Assembly: GCF_001957135.1 (NCBI RefSeq)
Contig: NZ_MPHK01000031.1
Location: 317-33,075 of the forward strand
Origin: Shewanella sp. UCD-KL21
GTDB lineage: Bacteria > Pseudomonadota > Gammaproteobacteria > Enterobacterales > Shewanellaceae
DNA: 32,759 bases
Direction of reading: 5' to 3'
Shown: positions 32,227 through 32,759 of the stretch, in pieces
Layout of the letters: every line of letters starts with the position of its first letter
Position numbering within the stretch: position 1 is the first letter of the stretch
Notes under the pieces: generated by a model
Database searches by the model: none
Seen by the model: the letters and a program-made list of their open reading frames with translations, nothing else
What the model was told of the DNA's origin: nothing
Program-made: the position numbers and the translations under genes

Positions 32227-32759
32227 ATGAACACTCACGAGCAACAACGCTTTGATTTTCTTTATGAACAACATCTTACCAACTTAACACTGCAAGGCAA
32301 GCGGCCTGCTACTATCGATGCCTACAGCCGCGCCGTTAGGCGTATTAGTGCTTATTTCGACACTTGTCCTGATAACCTTTCAACTAATGACCTAAAGCGC
32401 TATTTTGCCAGTTTGATAGCGTCACATTCATGGAGCACCGTGAAACTCGACCGTAATGGGCTACAGTTTTTCTATCGACATGTGCTTAATCAACACTGGG
32501 AGTGGCTTAATATTGTTAAGCCACCACAAGTCCAAAGACTGCCTGATATTCTTACCCCTGCTGAAGTTTCTATCGTCATTAGCCTTACCCATAAGCTGCG
32601 ATATCAAGTGTGCTTTCTCGCCTTATACAGTATGGGATTGCGCCTCGGTGAGGCCATTTCACTGCAGGTTGGCGATATCGATTCACAGATGATGCAGGTG
32701 CACATTCGTAACGCTAAAGGCGGTAAGGACAGGTTAGTTCCGCTACCACAACGTACCTT
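32227..32759 (+). CDS. Tyrosine recombinase/integrase, N-terminal 177 residues (cut by window end)
   Basis: Tyrosine recombinases cut and rejoin DNA through a covalent tyrosine link. The frame is open from the ATG at 32227 to the window end; TAGGAG (32214-32219) lies seven bases before it. Residues 10-100 form a SAM-like core-binding domain (LTNLTLQGKRPATIDAYSRA, then FYRHVLNQHWEWL). The catalytic domain starts near 105 (LPDILTPAEV). R139 in SMGLRLGEAISL is the first catalytic arginine, and NAKGGKDRLVPLP carries the beta-hairpin lysine. The distal His, Arg and Tyr lie outside. It resembles stand-alone integrases that accompany transposons or islands. XerC/D is less likely because the element context and panC relic point to a mobile unit. 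Confidence 0.9.
   Translation, partial: MNTHEQQRFDFLYEQHLTNLTLQGKRPATIDAYSRAVRRISAYFDTCPDNLSTNDLKRYFASLIASHSWSTVKLDRNGLQFFYRHVLNQHWEWLNIVKPPQVQRLPDILTPAEVSIVISLTHKLRYQVCFLALYSMGLRLGEAISLQVGDIDSQMMQVHIRNAKGGKDRLVPLPQRT

Noticed and set aside
32456..32692. 78-codon frame as a separate gene
   Set aside because: It is an alternative frame inside the tyrosine recombinase, which has the motifs and the ribosome-binding site.

Overview
The window looks like chromosomal DNA of a Shewanella-type marine gammaproteobacterium. The grounds are two conserved housekeeping blocks (prfB-lysS, and mrcB-hrpB-thpR-sfsA-dksA-gluQ-pcnB-folK-panB-panC), close agreement of their proteins with the enterobacterial families, a Fur-boxed TonB receptor, and several family proteins (DUF3581, a fused formate dehydrogenase) typical of Shewanellaceae and Vibrionaceae relatives. 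Genus assignment is inference; nothing here was searched against a database.

Layout. 1-550: end of an IS3-family insertion sequence (orfA and the start of orfB, minus strand). It abuts an AT-rich hypothetical gene (551-1105) that has lost its 5' end. 1203-3816: lysS and prfB on the minus strand, prfB with the classic +1 programmed frameshift. 3817-4438: gene-poor spacer. 4439-8659: one giant gene joining a 2Fe-2S domain, a GltD-like flavoprotein, two 4Fe-4S clusters and a molybdopterin formate dehydrogenase. 8762-10592: chrA and an OhrR/MarR regulator (minus). 10860-13273: small and envelope proteins, namely a YjfB-like peptide, a fused LprI-MliC lysozyme-inhibitor-like protein, a glycine-zipper protein and a DUF3581 protein. 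13586-15775: TonB-dependent receptor behind a Fur box.

15898-31943 is the mrcB-panC block, in the same gene order as E. coli but with two additions: a PAS-GGDEF-EAL protein between hrpB and thpR, and pepB between thpR and sfsA. pcnB here appears to start at an ATT codon, as in E. coli. 31944-32759: beyond panC lies an ~80-bp degraded second copy of the panC 3' end, then a tyrosine recombinase cut by the window edge. This looks like a mobile-element or island boundary.

A recurring oddity is short tandem repetition. Hexanucleotide tracts encode Asp-Val/Ala, Ser-Asp and His-Gln runs inside three unrelated genes. There is also a 12-bp coding repeat, a 14-bp triple repeat upstream of chrA and an array of 11 perfect 8-bp units between thpR and pepB. 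I did not find CRISPR arrays, tRNA or rRNA genes, or a clearly new defence system.
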